DNA of 39,110 nucleotides from Saccoglossus kowalevskii (Eukaryota; Hemichordata; Enteropneusta; Harrimaniidae). The first letter of the stretch is position 1, and every line of letters starts with the position of its first letter. Location: NCBI RefSeq assembly GCF_000003605.2, contig NW_003125890.1, forward strand, positions 201,910-241,019, given 5' to 3'. Made by a program: the position numbers and the translations under genes. Of this stretch, positions 22,001 to 32,697 are shown in pieces. The notes under the pieces were generated by a model. It did not search any database, was not told where the DNA came from, and worked only from the letters and a program-made list of their open reading frames with translations.

Positions 22001-22841
22001 TGCGGGTACTCTGTTTAAATTTGGAAGATCGCATCCCTCGAATAATCCGAACCGATCCAGGTACTTGGAATAATCTGCTGCTTTGAATATATAATGAGTG
22101 TAAATAACAGATGTTGTACGACAGGATGTTCACTCTGTCATGTCATGTCAACGAAATGTTTGAACGTCCATGAAAGCAATGAGCGAACGTGTTCGTTCCG
22201 CGATATGTACCTTTCCTAAAATGTCGCGCCCTCTATCGACGAAGCGCTTTTGCGCACACCTATCACGTCACGGAAGCGTTTATCGCTAGAGGGCGCAATT
22301 TCACACTGGGCACTTAGTTTTATTTATTGTTTGCATAATGACATCATGCAGATTTATTATTTCATGTGAGTGTATGTTTCTAACTATTTATGGTTCACCT
22401 AAAGAATCATGCAAGCTACATGTGTGGTACTAGTATTGATAACACCTTGATTGTTGTTTATTATAAAGTAATACAAATTAAGGAGTACGTGTTCTGAAAA
22501 GGTGATGTTTTCCACACAATAAATACATGAAAAACTTCATATAAATAGTGTAATGTCAAACTTCTTACTGATAATAAAACATTAATTAGAAAAAGAGAAA
22601 GAAAGATACATTTCATCTCTAATGAAAATATGTGACTAATTATTTAGTTAGTTATGTATTATTAATTAATTAGGTGAGTGAGTGAAACAGTTACACATAT
22701 ATCATGTAATTAATTAAAATTAATTTTTATTCATTGATACATACATTTTTACGATTCTGTGAAATTGTTTTTTTAAATATAGAAAATAATGCAGGTTTGA
22801 ACATAATCCGTTTACTTATTCCGTTTTCGATTCTTTTTCAG

Positions 22842-25800
22842 CCAATCAGCGAAAAGATAAATCAGGAGGACTGCCGTTCCAGGGAACGTCCAACACCCCC
22901 TTCGTTAAAAACAATCTCCGTGGCGTTTACACTGAATGCTTCCAGTGGCTGAAAGGGTACAATATCAACTCATCTTCCTTGGGTATTTCTTCGCGAACGA
23001 GTAATAACGCGTCGATTGCCTTACCTTCATTAATAGTCACAGATCATACGTTTGGTGTGGATGCAGTGAGCAGCTGCGATAACATGAACACCGATACCGA
23101 GGCTCTCTTGCCAACTTGTGTTGACGTTCCAGGGATGTTGACATCGGCAACGAGTAGTTCCGTCGTTGTTGATGAACTGGGTGACGAAACTAAAGGCCTA
23201 CCATCGGACGTCGATCCCGCTAACACAAGTCGCCGAATGCGAAACAGAAGCTTTCTGCGTAAGCATTCAAATCTCACCATGAGTACCGATGAAGGAATCG
23301 ACATGGACAGCGAACATGATATCTTCAGCTCCAAAGACAGTGGACCTGACGATTCGCCTACCGAACCTTCAAGTTCAGGTAGTGGTGGTTTTCCGCTTCC
23401 AAATGACGATGGTGAAGACATTACACATCAATTAGAGAGTCTTCTAAGTCGAAATAAAGAAGAATTCGCGACTCTGTTTCAGGGCAGAAATTGCGATGCG
23501 GGGGATATGCCTGGCACTCCCGGCAGCGGAGACTATCTGGATGTTCCCGGCGACGGAACTACCCTTTCTCAATCTAGTCTCAGCTATGAGGATGAGCTGG
23601 AATACGAAGACGAGATGGAATTATTTAAATCAAAAGACTATGAGTTAGAGGATGAATTACAACGCATATCACTCAATGATCGAGGTAATGCTGGACAACA
23701 AGACATCGTTCCTGGCACAAATGAAGAATTCGAACCATATAACGAATGGTCAGAATTTTTGCACATTGTGACTGTGAGCGGAGAACGCCGCGATGGTGAC
23801 ACGGTGGATGGCGGGCTGGGGAAACCCACAGAAAGAACGGGATTTACCCAGAATCGGCTTCATGAACAGAACGAGGGTGATGATGATAGCTTTGCTGTTG
23901 AGTTGAAGGATGAAACGACAAATGAAAAGACTCTATTACTAAAAGAACAATCGGAGACTGTGGAAACTCGTTTATTCGCTGCTATCGAGGGCGGGGACAT
24001 CGATGAAGCTCGGAAATTGATAAGAGAGGCGAAACTGTTATTTTATATTGATGGCATGACTGTTTTACACCAGGTAGCCATGTACAACATGGCCGGCGTC
24101 GTACCGGCACTTTTTTATTTCAGCGATTTCTCCCAATTGATGGATGTAGCTGTGCGTAACCCCGCAAGTCGTTTCCATGGTTACTCTGCCATCCGCATCG
24201 CCGAGAATATGTCGCATAATAAAGTCATTGAGTCGATCAATCAATATATCGAAGTGGAGCAAAGTCTGACCGATCTTCACCGTGCAGTCAGAGGTGGACA
24301 CATGAATATGATTAAAAAACTGTGCAAAGCAGGAGCGTTGGTGAATGCTAGGGCCAAGAAACACATCACCCCCTTGTATTTAGCATGTACGATCGGACGG
24401 TTAGACATCATAAAATTATTAGCTGGGTTCGGCGGAAATCTTAGAGGAAAAACCGAGCAAGGTGATTCTTTACTTCACCGAGCAGCTCAGCTGGGCTTTG
24501 TGGGCATAGCTGAGTTTCTGCTGACTAGAAGGTATGACTACGTGGATATCGACTGCCAAAACGTTAATAACGAAACAGCCCTGCACAAAGCTACGCTACA
24601 GGGCAATTCGGAAATGGTCGAGTACCTTCTCCAACGTGGGGCATCGCCTAATATCAAAGACGACTGCGTGTACACCCCTTTACACATTGTTGCTTGCGGC
24701 GGAGACGCGGATGTGGCGCAACATTTACTCCGCTATGGCGCTATCGTCGACGCATGCGACGCTGATAACTGGACCCCACTGCACTGCGCCTGCAAGTACG
24801 GCAATTTAGAAATTGAGGAGTTGCTGCTGCAAAAGAAAGCGTCGGTATTTGCGGAAACCAAAGGGCTTAACAATACTCCATTACATATTGCAGTTGAAAA
24901 TGGTAATTGTAAAATAGCAGAGAACTTAATCGAGACTGGCGCTAACGTGGAAGCCCGTAACTTGTACGGCCATACTCCACTACATATATCCGCTATTATG
25001 GACAATCTAAATATGGCGGAGCTTTTGGTCGCAAATGGTGCAGATGTTGATTCTATGGATCCAGGCCAGACGAAGATCAAATCTAAGCCTCGGAGATTAT
25101 ACCCAATGGGAAATGTTGTCGTCCAGATAGAAAGTGTGCAGAAAATTGCGGAAATTTATTACTCAGCAACGCCGCTCCATTTTGCATCTAAACATGGCGG
25201 TATGTCAGTTGTATTGTTTTTGATTGAGAAGGCAGCCGATGTTGACGCCAAAGACCAACATGGAAAAACTCCCCTGCACTACGCCGCGGAAAGTGGACAG
25301 CTGAATGTGGTCGAGACACTGATTGACCACGCGGCGACTATCGATGCAACAGACAATAGGTGTGGAACTCCGCTGCATTATGCGTCGGTGAACGGACATG
25401 TTGCGATCGTCGAATTGCTGCTGTCTGTCGGCGCAAGCGTACAGGCCACGACAGAGAGGCGGCACACTGCGCTGCACTGCGCGGCTAATAAGGGACATGT
25501 CTCGATAGTGGAAAAATTAGTACAGAAAGGTGCTGGGGCAACAGATGTGGATGTGTACAACTGGACACCGCTACACTGGGCCGCTGCGAAAGAACAACAG
25601 CGAACTTTAGAAATGTTGATCGAGAAAGGCGCCAATGTCAACGGTGGTACAGCGGGGATGACACCTTTGCACATCGCTTGTGCACACGGCTATCTACCAA
25701 CGGTCGAACAACTGATCGCTAGTGGGTCCAACGTCAATGCAAAAGACAAAGACGGTTGGAGTGCTTTACATCACGCTGCGAACGAGGGAAATCTGGCTTT

Positions 25801-26653
25801 AGTAAAATTTTTGATCAGAAAGGGTGCGTTGGTCGGAGAAATTGACAACGACGGGAAAACACCTTTGCACTGTGCATGCATGAATGGCAGTGAATACGTT
25901 GTGGATTACCTGCTGACCAGAGGGGTAGACGTTAATTCTCTGGACAGATTTAGGCGTTCTCCGTTACACGTAGCTGCTGGCGAGGGGCAAACAGATGTGA
26001 TACAGCTCTTGATTAATGACGGGGCAGATGTAAACGCGTTTGACGATGAAGATTTGACCCCGCTTCATGAAGCAGCAAAGTATGGAAAAACAGGAGCAGT
26101 TGATATTTTGATCATTAGTGGCGCTGTTATCCACGCTCCTGATGCCGATAACTGGACGGCACTTCACTATGCCGCGTACAACGGACATACCGATGTTATT
26201 ACAGCTCTCGTGAAACACGGGGCAAACGTTGAGTCGATTACGAGCTATCGCGCGACCGCTCTTCATCTCGCTGCCATGCGATCCCACCCATCAGCTGTGG
26301 AGTGTCTGATGGCTAACCGCGCTATAGTCGACCAGAAAAACCAAGCTTGTAGCACACCACTCATATTAGCCACGAGAGCTGGCAGCTCCGCGATCGTGCG
26401 CAAACTTATCAAGAATGGCGCTTCGGTGAACGCGAGAGATTCGAAAAAACGGACGTCACTTCACTACGCCGCCGAAAAGGGTCACGAAGTAATAGTCAAT
26501 ATACTATTGAACCACGAAGCTGACGCCTCTATCCGAGATAGCAACTGTGAGACTGCTTTGAATCTGTCCATGAAATACGACAGAAAAGACATATCTGGTT
26601 TACTCGCTGACGCATCGTATCGATCGTCGATATGTGCGTGTAGCGTACAATAA
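22842..26653 (+). CDS. Ankyrin gene 1, main exon: long ankyrin-repeat protein with C-terminal CaaX box
   Basis: The acceptor TTCTTTTTCAG ends at 22841, the frame enters in phase 1, and the stop TAA is at 26651-26653. With the first exon the model is 1278 aa. Residues about 9-380 are low-complexity, rich in Asp, Glu and Ser: a basic patch (RRMRNRSFLRKHS), DSGPDDS at 174-180 and strongly acidic runs. From residue 383 come three atypical ankyrin-like repeats, then about 23 repeats of about 33 residues of the TPLHxAAxxGH type. A loop of about 36 residues (about 748-783) interrupts the array after repeat 8. The protein ends CACSVQ: a CaaX box, with a second Cys two residues before it. Long ankyrin arrays are protein-binding scaffolds; prenylation would put this one on membranes. 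No signal peptide, membrane span, kinase or DEATH domain is seen. Partners and pathway are unknown. Confidence 0.9.
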
Positions 26654-26842
26654 CAGTTCGTACAGACCGTATTCAGAAATTAACAGTATGCGTTATCGTG
26701 GCGTAACGATTCGAGCATGCACAGTCAAATCATTACGAGTTTGTTTTTAAGGAAGTTTTAGATTTTAACTTAAATTGGTTTTAATTGAAATATGTGATTG
26801 ATGCAAGTCCTCTGGTCTTTTAAAAAAACGACACTAAATTCA

Positions 26843-26848
26843 AATAAA
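26843..26848 (+). promoter_or_regulatory. Polyadenylation signal of ankyrin gene 1
   Basis: AATAAA 190 bases after the stop codon. It is followed at once by a perfect small hairpin, GCAGCAT-T-ATGCTGC (26849-26863), where the cleavage site would be expected. Confidence 0.5.
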
Positions 26849-26915
26849 GCAGCATTATGCTGCACACTGAGTTCAATACATGTAATTGCAATGGATCAAA
26901 TGACCGAATGATTGC

Positions 26916-27025
26916 TTAAAGGGTGGTGTGCAGCGCGTGTTCGAATTTCATTTTACACGCGCTGTGTACATCGCTATACAGTCCCATATCGAACACGACG
27001 CGGCGCGACGACCGTCGCCCTTTAA
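26916..27025. mobile_element. Possible TTAA-flanked MITE-like element
   Basis: TTAA lies at 26916-26919 and 27022-27025. The inner ends AGGGTGGTGTGCAGCGCG and, reverse-complemented, AGGGCGACGGTCGTCGCG are related but diverged. The GC-rich interior of about 100 bp contrasts with its surroundings. It is weaker than the similar element at 12004-12168. Confidence 0.35.
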
Positions 27026-28821
27026 CCATTTCACAATTTGCACGTGTGAGCTCGTCTTTAAAGGCAGACGACTTGATTTAATTCTGTACTACATTTTTAA
27101 TACCACAGTTAACTACCAAAATTAACTACTTTGTCTACCAACAAATCTTGTAATATCTACTAAGGTAGTACATATTCAAATTTTAAGTAAATAATTGCCA
27201 GACCTTTTAGTATGATTGCATAGTGTAATGTCACATAGCGATCTTACAAATATGGTTAATTTAATTCGGGGAAGTAATTCTATCTAAACATGGTTGCAGA
27301 TACTAGTATTGTGAAAAAGCAGAAGAATAAATTTTCATTCCTGTTGGGAACCTATTTAATTCACTTTTTTATAAACATTACGTATGTATCTGTCGAGCTG
27401 TGCGTTTCAGAGCAGAACCTATGACGACATCGCATCGCATATATATGCTTTACGGCAACAGCGCACGAATTTCACTAAAAGTACACAATTGTATAAATCA
27501 AAACAAGTTTAGTTTTGGATTTTAGATTTCTGGAACTACCGTGCGTATTTTATTGAATGTTTTTATTATGGGCAGTGCAATTAACTACCGTTAAAGTAAT
27601 AATTTTCACTGGGATTGTTCACTATTATTATTTTGAGCATATATTCACTGTGATTTAATTTAATGCATTTACTGGGGGAAATATTGTTTTCAGTGGTCAT
27701 CTTCACGTCAATTTAATTTTGAGATTTTATTCTTGTGAACATTAGAATTAATGCATTTACAGTAGTCACAAGAGGCTCGTATTTACAAAGAAAAATTGTA
27801 ATTTGCTGGGAATTTGAGGATAACAAGTTTAGTTTCAATTTTATGTCAAATTGTTGATTTTAAATAGCGTGATGTTTTCGTTATTCGCACAATCTAGTAT
27901 GAGAAAGGCAATTATAGCATTTTAACCAAATTGATAAATGTCAATGTATTATGCGTGCAAGCTCCCGACCGTTGTTCATTTGTTTGTCATGTGAGATCAG
28001 GTACGTAATGGTCAATTTTGTACCATGGCACAGAGTTGACACCCCGAGTCGGAGCTCTCTGCCAGTTTGTTTCAAATAAATGACCTGAATAGCTTCGTTG
28101 ATCTGTTCAGACCAGGGCACATGCATCTCATGCAGCATGGTTTTAAATCTGATGTAATATAGTTTAAAATAACATGAAATATATAATTTATAATGTCGGA
28201 ATGAATGGCACAGCATTTTAATAAATAGCCCAGTGCTAAAACATGATAAGAATACTATGTTTTCGTTTTAAAAACGCCGCTAGTTGGCGCTTTTTCGTCA
28301 CTCGTTGTATTAACATTTACAAGCGTATGTTTTAATGAGCACTTTTTGATAGGATGTTTTTGGTTTCTCGGTGCGAACTTAGAACACGCCGTCAAATACC
28401 GGAGTTTTAATCTTTAGTGTGTTAGGTCTTGTATGTAACTTACAGTCTGATATCTGCCGACAGAGGGCGTAATATTGACTGGCTAGAACTGCTATTTATT
28501 TGACGAGTGTAATTATTAGCATTAAATGTGATTCGAATAGGATGGATTGTGTTACTATTGTTTTATAATGCACGAATACACACTGCCTATACTGATACAA
28601 TACAACTACGCCCCCTAGTGACGGAAAACTTAGGTGACGTCAGCGTAACGTATCTGTGTACAAATGGGCAATTGTGTTCGGCTGGTGTTGTATTACGTCA
28701 TTTAGAATGTAGCAAATTTCTAAACAATAAATGATGTTCTTTTCTCTCTAATCTGTTACAAAGCGCGGTATCGCTAGAGGGCGCAACTTATGGGACAACT
28801 TACTACTCGTTGTATTGAGTG
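27026..28821. other. Intergenic DNA downstream of ankyrin gene 1
   Basis: No recognisable gene on either strand. The last 400 bases hold a cluster of three CTCF-like motifs (28456-28470 +, 28608-28622 -, 28771-28784 +) and one full CRE (28635-28642). Confidence 0.5.
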
Positions 28822-29075
28822 TAAGGCCAGACTTTTTTATTCCTTGTTTTTCGAGTTTTTATAAGGCATTTTTTTTGAGGAGGGCGACTTGGATTTAGTA
28901 TGCGGCGGGCGGTAAAAAAATGAAGATAAAAATTAAATTTTTTTAGAAATTTTTTGCGCTTTCAAGTCGGCGGGCGCGAGAAATTATGCTGAAATAACAT
29001 TTTATCTTTATTTCATTTTCGGCTCCTGTTGATTCGGCGGGTTCGCGAAACAAGGGATATTAAAAGTCTGGCCTA
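28822..29075. mobile_element. Inverted-repeat element (MITE-like, about 250 bp)
   Basis: The left end AAGGCCAGACTTTTTTATTC and the reverse complement of the right end (TTAGGCCAGACTTTTAATATC) align over about 33 bp with a few differences, continuing into CCTTGTTT(TT)CG on both sides. The interior is AT-rich with two CGGCGGGC blocks. There is no transposase. TA at the outer edges may be the target-site duplication. Confidence 0.6.
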
Positions 29076-32000
29076 AACTAGGTTTACAACTTTCTGAGAT
29101 TTAATGAAAACAAAATAACGAAGGGTGATTATTCAGAATTGTTCGTGTCGTCACAGCCATGACCTTATACAACATTTAATCTAATTACCCATACAACATA
29201 CATGGCACAGTGATTTCCTTTCCCGTTGAAGCCAGTAATTAATGTGATTACGATAAGACCAATATTACAGTCAACTACGGCGCGTGACCTCTGAACTATG
29301 TCATGTGATTAAACACCAGACGTAATAATTGGAATGGTGAACATAGAATAGGCGCCGTTTTTTATACGGAAAACAGATTACGATGACATAAAACAGTTAT
29401 ACGTGATGAATGAAAATCCTACATGATTCTGAAGAGGTCATATAGGCTCTCAGAATTGAACCTGTCTCGAATCTGTACAATATAACTCTACGTTAGTAAC
29501 TCCCCTTTCTCTTTACAGCTCATCGCAGTAGCCCATTACGACATTAATTGTATTTGAGGGGACAGTCGAGGCCTAGAAGTGCTACATATACCCACTGATT
29601 CGTGAATTTCATGTGTACTTCTGACATCTCCATGGGTTTATACTGTAAAACATGTCTTTTTAGCTAATCCACAATTCCGCTAAATTAAGATATCGCTAAT
29701 TTGAATAGAGTTTATTCTCATAGTAAGATTATTGGTACTTTAGCTAAATCAAGATTCAGTTAATTCATGCATTGAGTCAAATTCGCTAAAATAATATGTA
29801 GCTATTTCAAAGTGTTTTACAGTATTTAATTTAATTTAATCATAGTATACTAGTATAGTATATAGTATATAGTATATAGAATCATAGTAGTTTCATGACG
29901 TCATACCATTACTTCTTGAATATGTATCGAATATGGAAAACAAAAGTACTCGGCAATTGGTATAAATCTGTACTAAAGAACCAAGATAAATAAGATAGAC
30001 AGATGACTCTCAAGTATGCGAAGTACTGTCTGTGCTCAGTGACCTGACAAAATTTCATGACTTGCGCCCTCTGTCGACAGTTATGTTGGCTTCGTAAACA
30101 TCGGTGGGTCGTAACATGTAAACCTGCGCGCAATAAATGTTTGTTGGATAATAAGCGGCACTGGCTAGCTGTGACCAAGATGTCACTGTGAATGAGTTTT
30201 ACACAGTACGCGCGAGGCAGTAAACAATGAATCCCCTGTGTTATCCCCAGTCATCTATGGCTTCTGTCACTCAGACACGCAGTATCGAGGTAATGTTTGG
30301 TGGAATTGACGCGCTTTGTATAATAAGTACCGTATTAAAACTTAATACGCATGCGTAGATCAAATCGATAAGAAGTCACGTCAACGGTCTGGGACACGAC
30401 TGCGATCAACTCAAACTTACGTTCTACTGGAGAATCTAACGACTTCTCGATGTAGTGGTGACTATACAGACAGACTAAAGATACATCAAGGTAGGTTTAG
30501 ACGGGGGATACACTCGATGTAGCCTAAGTTTAGTCGATAAGCACCAACTTGGTTGCCGTTGGATATGGCGGAAGTATTAAGGTGTTAACATGAGACAGGC
30601 ACGACAGTTGTGTTTGTGAAGATCAAAGTCCACAAACGAATATACGGTTATGGATGCCATTTTAAATAATTTCAAAGCACGTCACAAAGGAACAAAAACA
30701 CATAGAAGTTATAAAATAGGTCAGCGTTGAAGTTAAGAAAACACAATCGGTGTTGTGTTTCCGTCGCCGCGGGACCGGAACAGCTGTTTGAATGAAAGAA
30801 CATTGTTTGGAAAACTCTGGTGACTGACTTAGGAAATAAACACGATAGGTTTCAAGTAACGGTACAGTTACGTACAGTATACGGGGCAAATCTATGGAAC
30901 TAAAAGCCAATGCCGCTGTATAGATAATCGAAACAGGGTCATGGCTATATGATAACAGTACCAGTGTATACACCCAGTTTATCATTTCTCTTCCTGTTTC
31001 GAAGTGATACGCCAATTATACCTCCGTTGTTTACTTGGTCATTATTTTTAATTGACTATAATGTTGAAAACACAGCCGCTCTGTCTAGAACCAATGACCA
31101 CACCGCCCACATTCAAGTTAATCGACCATTAATCCGACATTTCTTTAGATTGAGTATATTTGCTGTTTAATTTAATCGTTTTAAGACTTCACACTGCTTA
31201 TTACGTTCCCATTCAGAAATTGACAAGTTCAGATTCCAGTGTCAGGGACCCACAGTCTCCCTGCCAGAGACTGTGTATCACCTCGGACATCGCATATTGG
31301 TCGTTTTCTGACTGCGGTATCAGCCTTGATCGGCAGCACTAAACAATTAGTTCACGGTCAAATAGATTACTGCGTTAATATGTGATCGGACGTTTACTAG
31401 GTTTTAAATTATAAATTTAAATTTTTGAAGGACACAATGTGAGTTATTAAAATGTACATATGTTCAAGCATTTACTTATATGGTTCAGAAGGATGTCTAA
31501 TTTTAGCAGATTTCACATATCAGCAAAAACCCAGTGAATAATTATTGTGTTTTTTCGACCAAAAATTGCATTAGTCACGAGAGGTGATGACTCGCACGAC
31601 ACTCAAATAAACTTCAAACAGAGGACGCGTAGACATATTGACAAAGAAAAGAAAATAGTTAGTTATTAACCATGGAATTCGACCTGCCTTAGTATACGTA
31701 CATGCTTTTGTGTTCCCAGTGAATGATTGACCGCTATATTTATATATGTATATACTATATATGTAATATGTGGGCTGGTGGGGACAACTATAAAAAAAAA
31801 GGCAGGCTTGCTCACAACAGAAGAATGTGAAAAATAAAAAAAATAGATAACAGTCTTTTTTATTATTTACTTTAGGTACTAGTATACAATTATATACGCC
31901 TGTAACAATTTTAGCGTGTTTTATCTTTGTGAGTTATTTTGTATGTATATTCGTAATCGTGAAAAGCTCGTTTTACCACGGGTACGTATATGTGGTATAC

Positions 32001-32674
32001 GCAGGTATTGGTGCCCTAAGCAATGAAGGGTGGGATAGGTCTAATCTTATCAGAGTTCAAAACAAATTACTGGTACTGGAATTTTGGCTATTTTAATACT
32101 GTTTTTTTTGGTCATAACTACGATATGATCATGACATAATTGGATCACCACCCTTTTAAGTATGAAAATACGACATTAACACGAGATGTCGTAGTAATGA
32201 CATCGAGATATCGTGAAAAATACGATTTATCGCGTTATTATGACGTACAAAATAGCTTTGCATGTGATTAGCCTGGTAACGTATCTTGAAAAAAAAATCG
32301 CTTATGAACGCATCCTACCACTCTGACGTCACGTGATTTCCACTGGGTGACATATTAATTGTAATTCTACGCGTGATTTATTCATTATTAATATTAGGTA
32401 GCCGATATAAATTTGAGTAAATTGTCTGCTTTTTTAAAAATTGTAGATGTATTTTCGTGTTATAATCGTTTGACTATTTGCTTTTGTCGAGAATCATGAA
32501 GGTGGCGATGACATGTAATTGCATATATCACTGTTCATATGGGCAGTAAATTTGCATGCTGATTGCTATAAAATTGCTACTTGTTGTGTGTTTTTTAATT
32601 GCATGACATACCAGAAATTGAGCTTTTGTAAAAGGTGTAATTATCTTTTTTTATTAATACGTTCTCGTGTTTTT
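29076..32674. other. Intergenic DNA and probable 5'UTR intron of ankyrin gene 2
   Basis: No recognisable protein-coding exon. Contents noted: a TAGTATA microsatellite (about 29846-29880), a CTCF-like site on the - strand (30064-30078), CREs at 29896-29903 and 32324-32331, the latter overlapping the E-box TCACGTGA (32329-32336), and a degenerate stretch rich in CGAGATATCG-like words at about 32103-32250. Confidence 0.45.
30400..30490 (+). other. Candidate 5'UTR exon of ankyrin gene 2 (donor at 30491)
   Basis: CATCAAG|GTAGGTTT at 30484-30498 is the best-looking donor noticed upstream of the ankyrin gene 2 acceptor (32678). The 5' edge is a guess. The evidence is only that an upstream exon must exist if the acceptor is real. 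Confidence 0.2.
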
Positions 32675-32697
32675 ACAGATAGTCTAACCCTGCCACC

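Larger units (their letters stand above)
16819..22841. other. Ankyrin gene 1 intron (6.0 kb)
   Basis: The intron runs from GTAAGTAT to TTCTTTTTCAG. It holds a full CRE (17152-17159), a GTC-rich minisatellite (18418-18504), repeat copy B (18513-18899), another dispersed repeat (18952-19046) and an inverted pair of AGAGGGCG motifs (22226-22296). An open frame at 19447-19668 starts with ATG but has no recognisable motif and no splice support. Confidence 0.45.
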
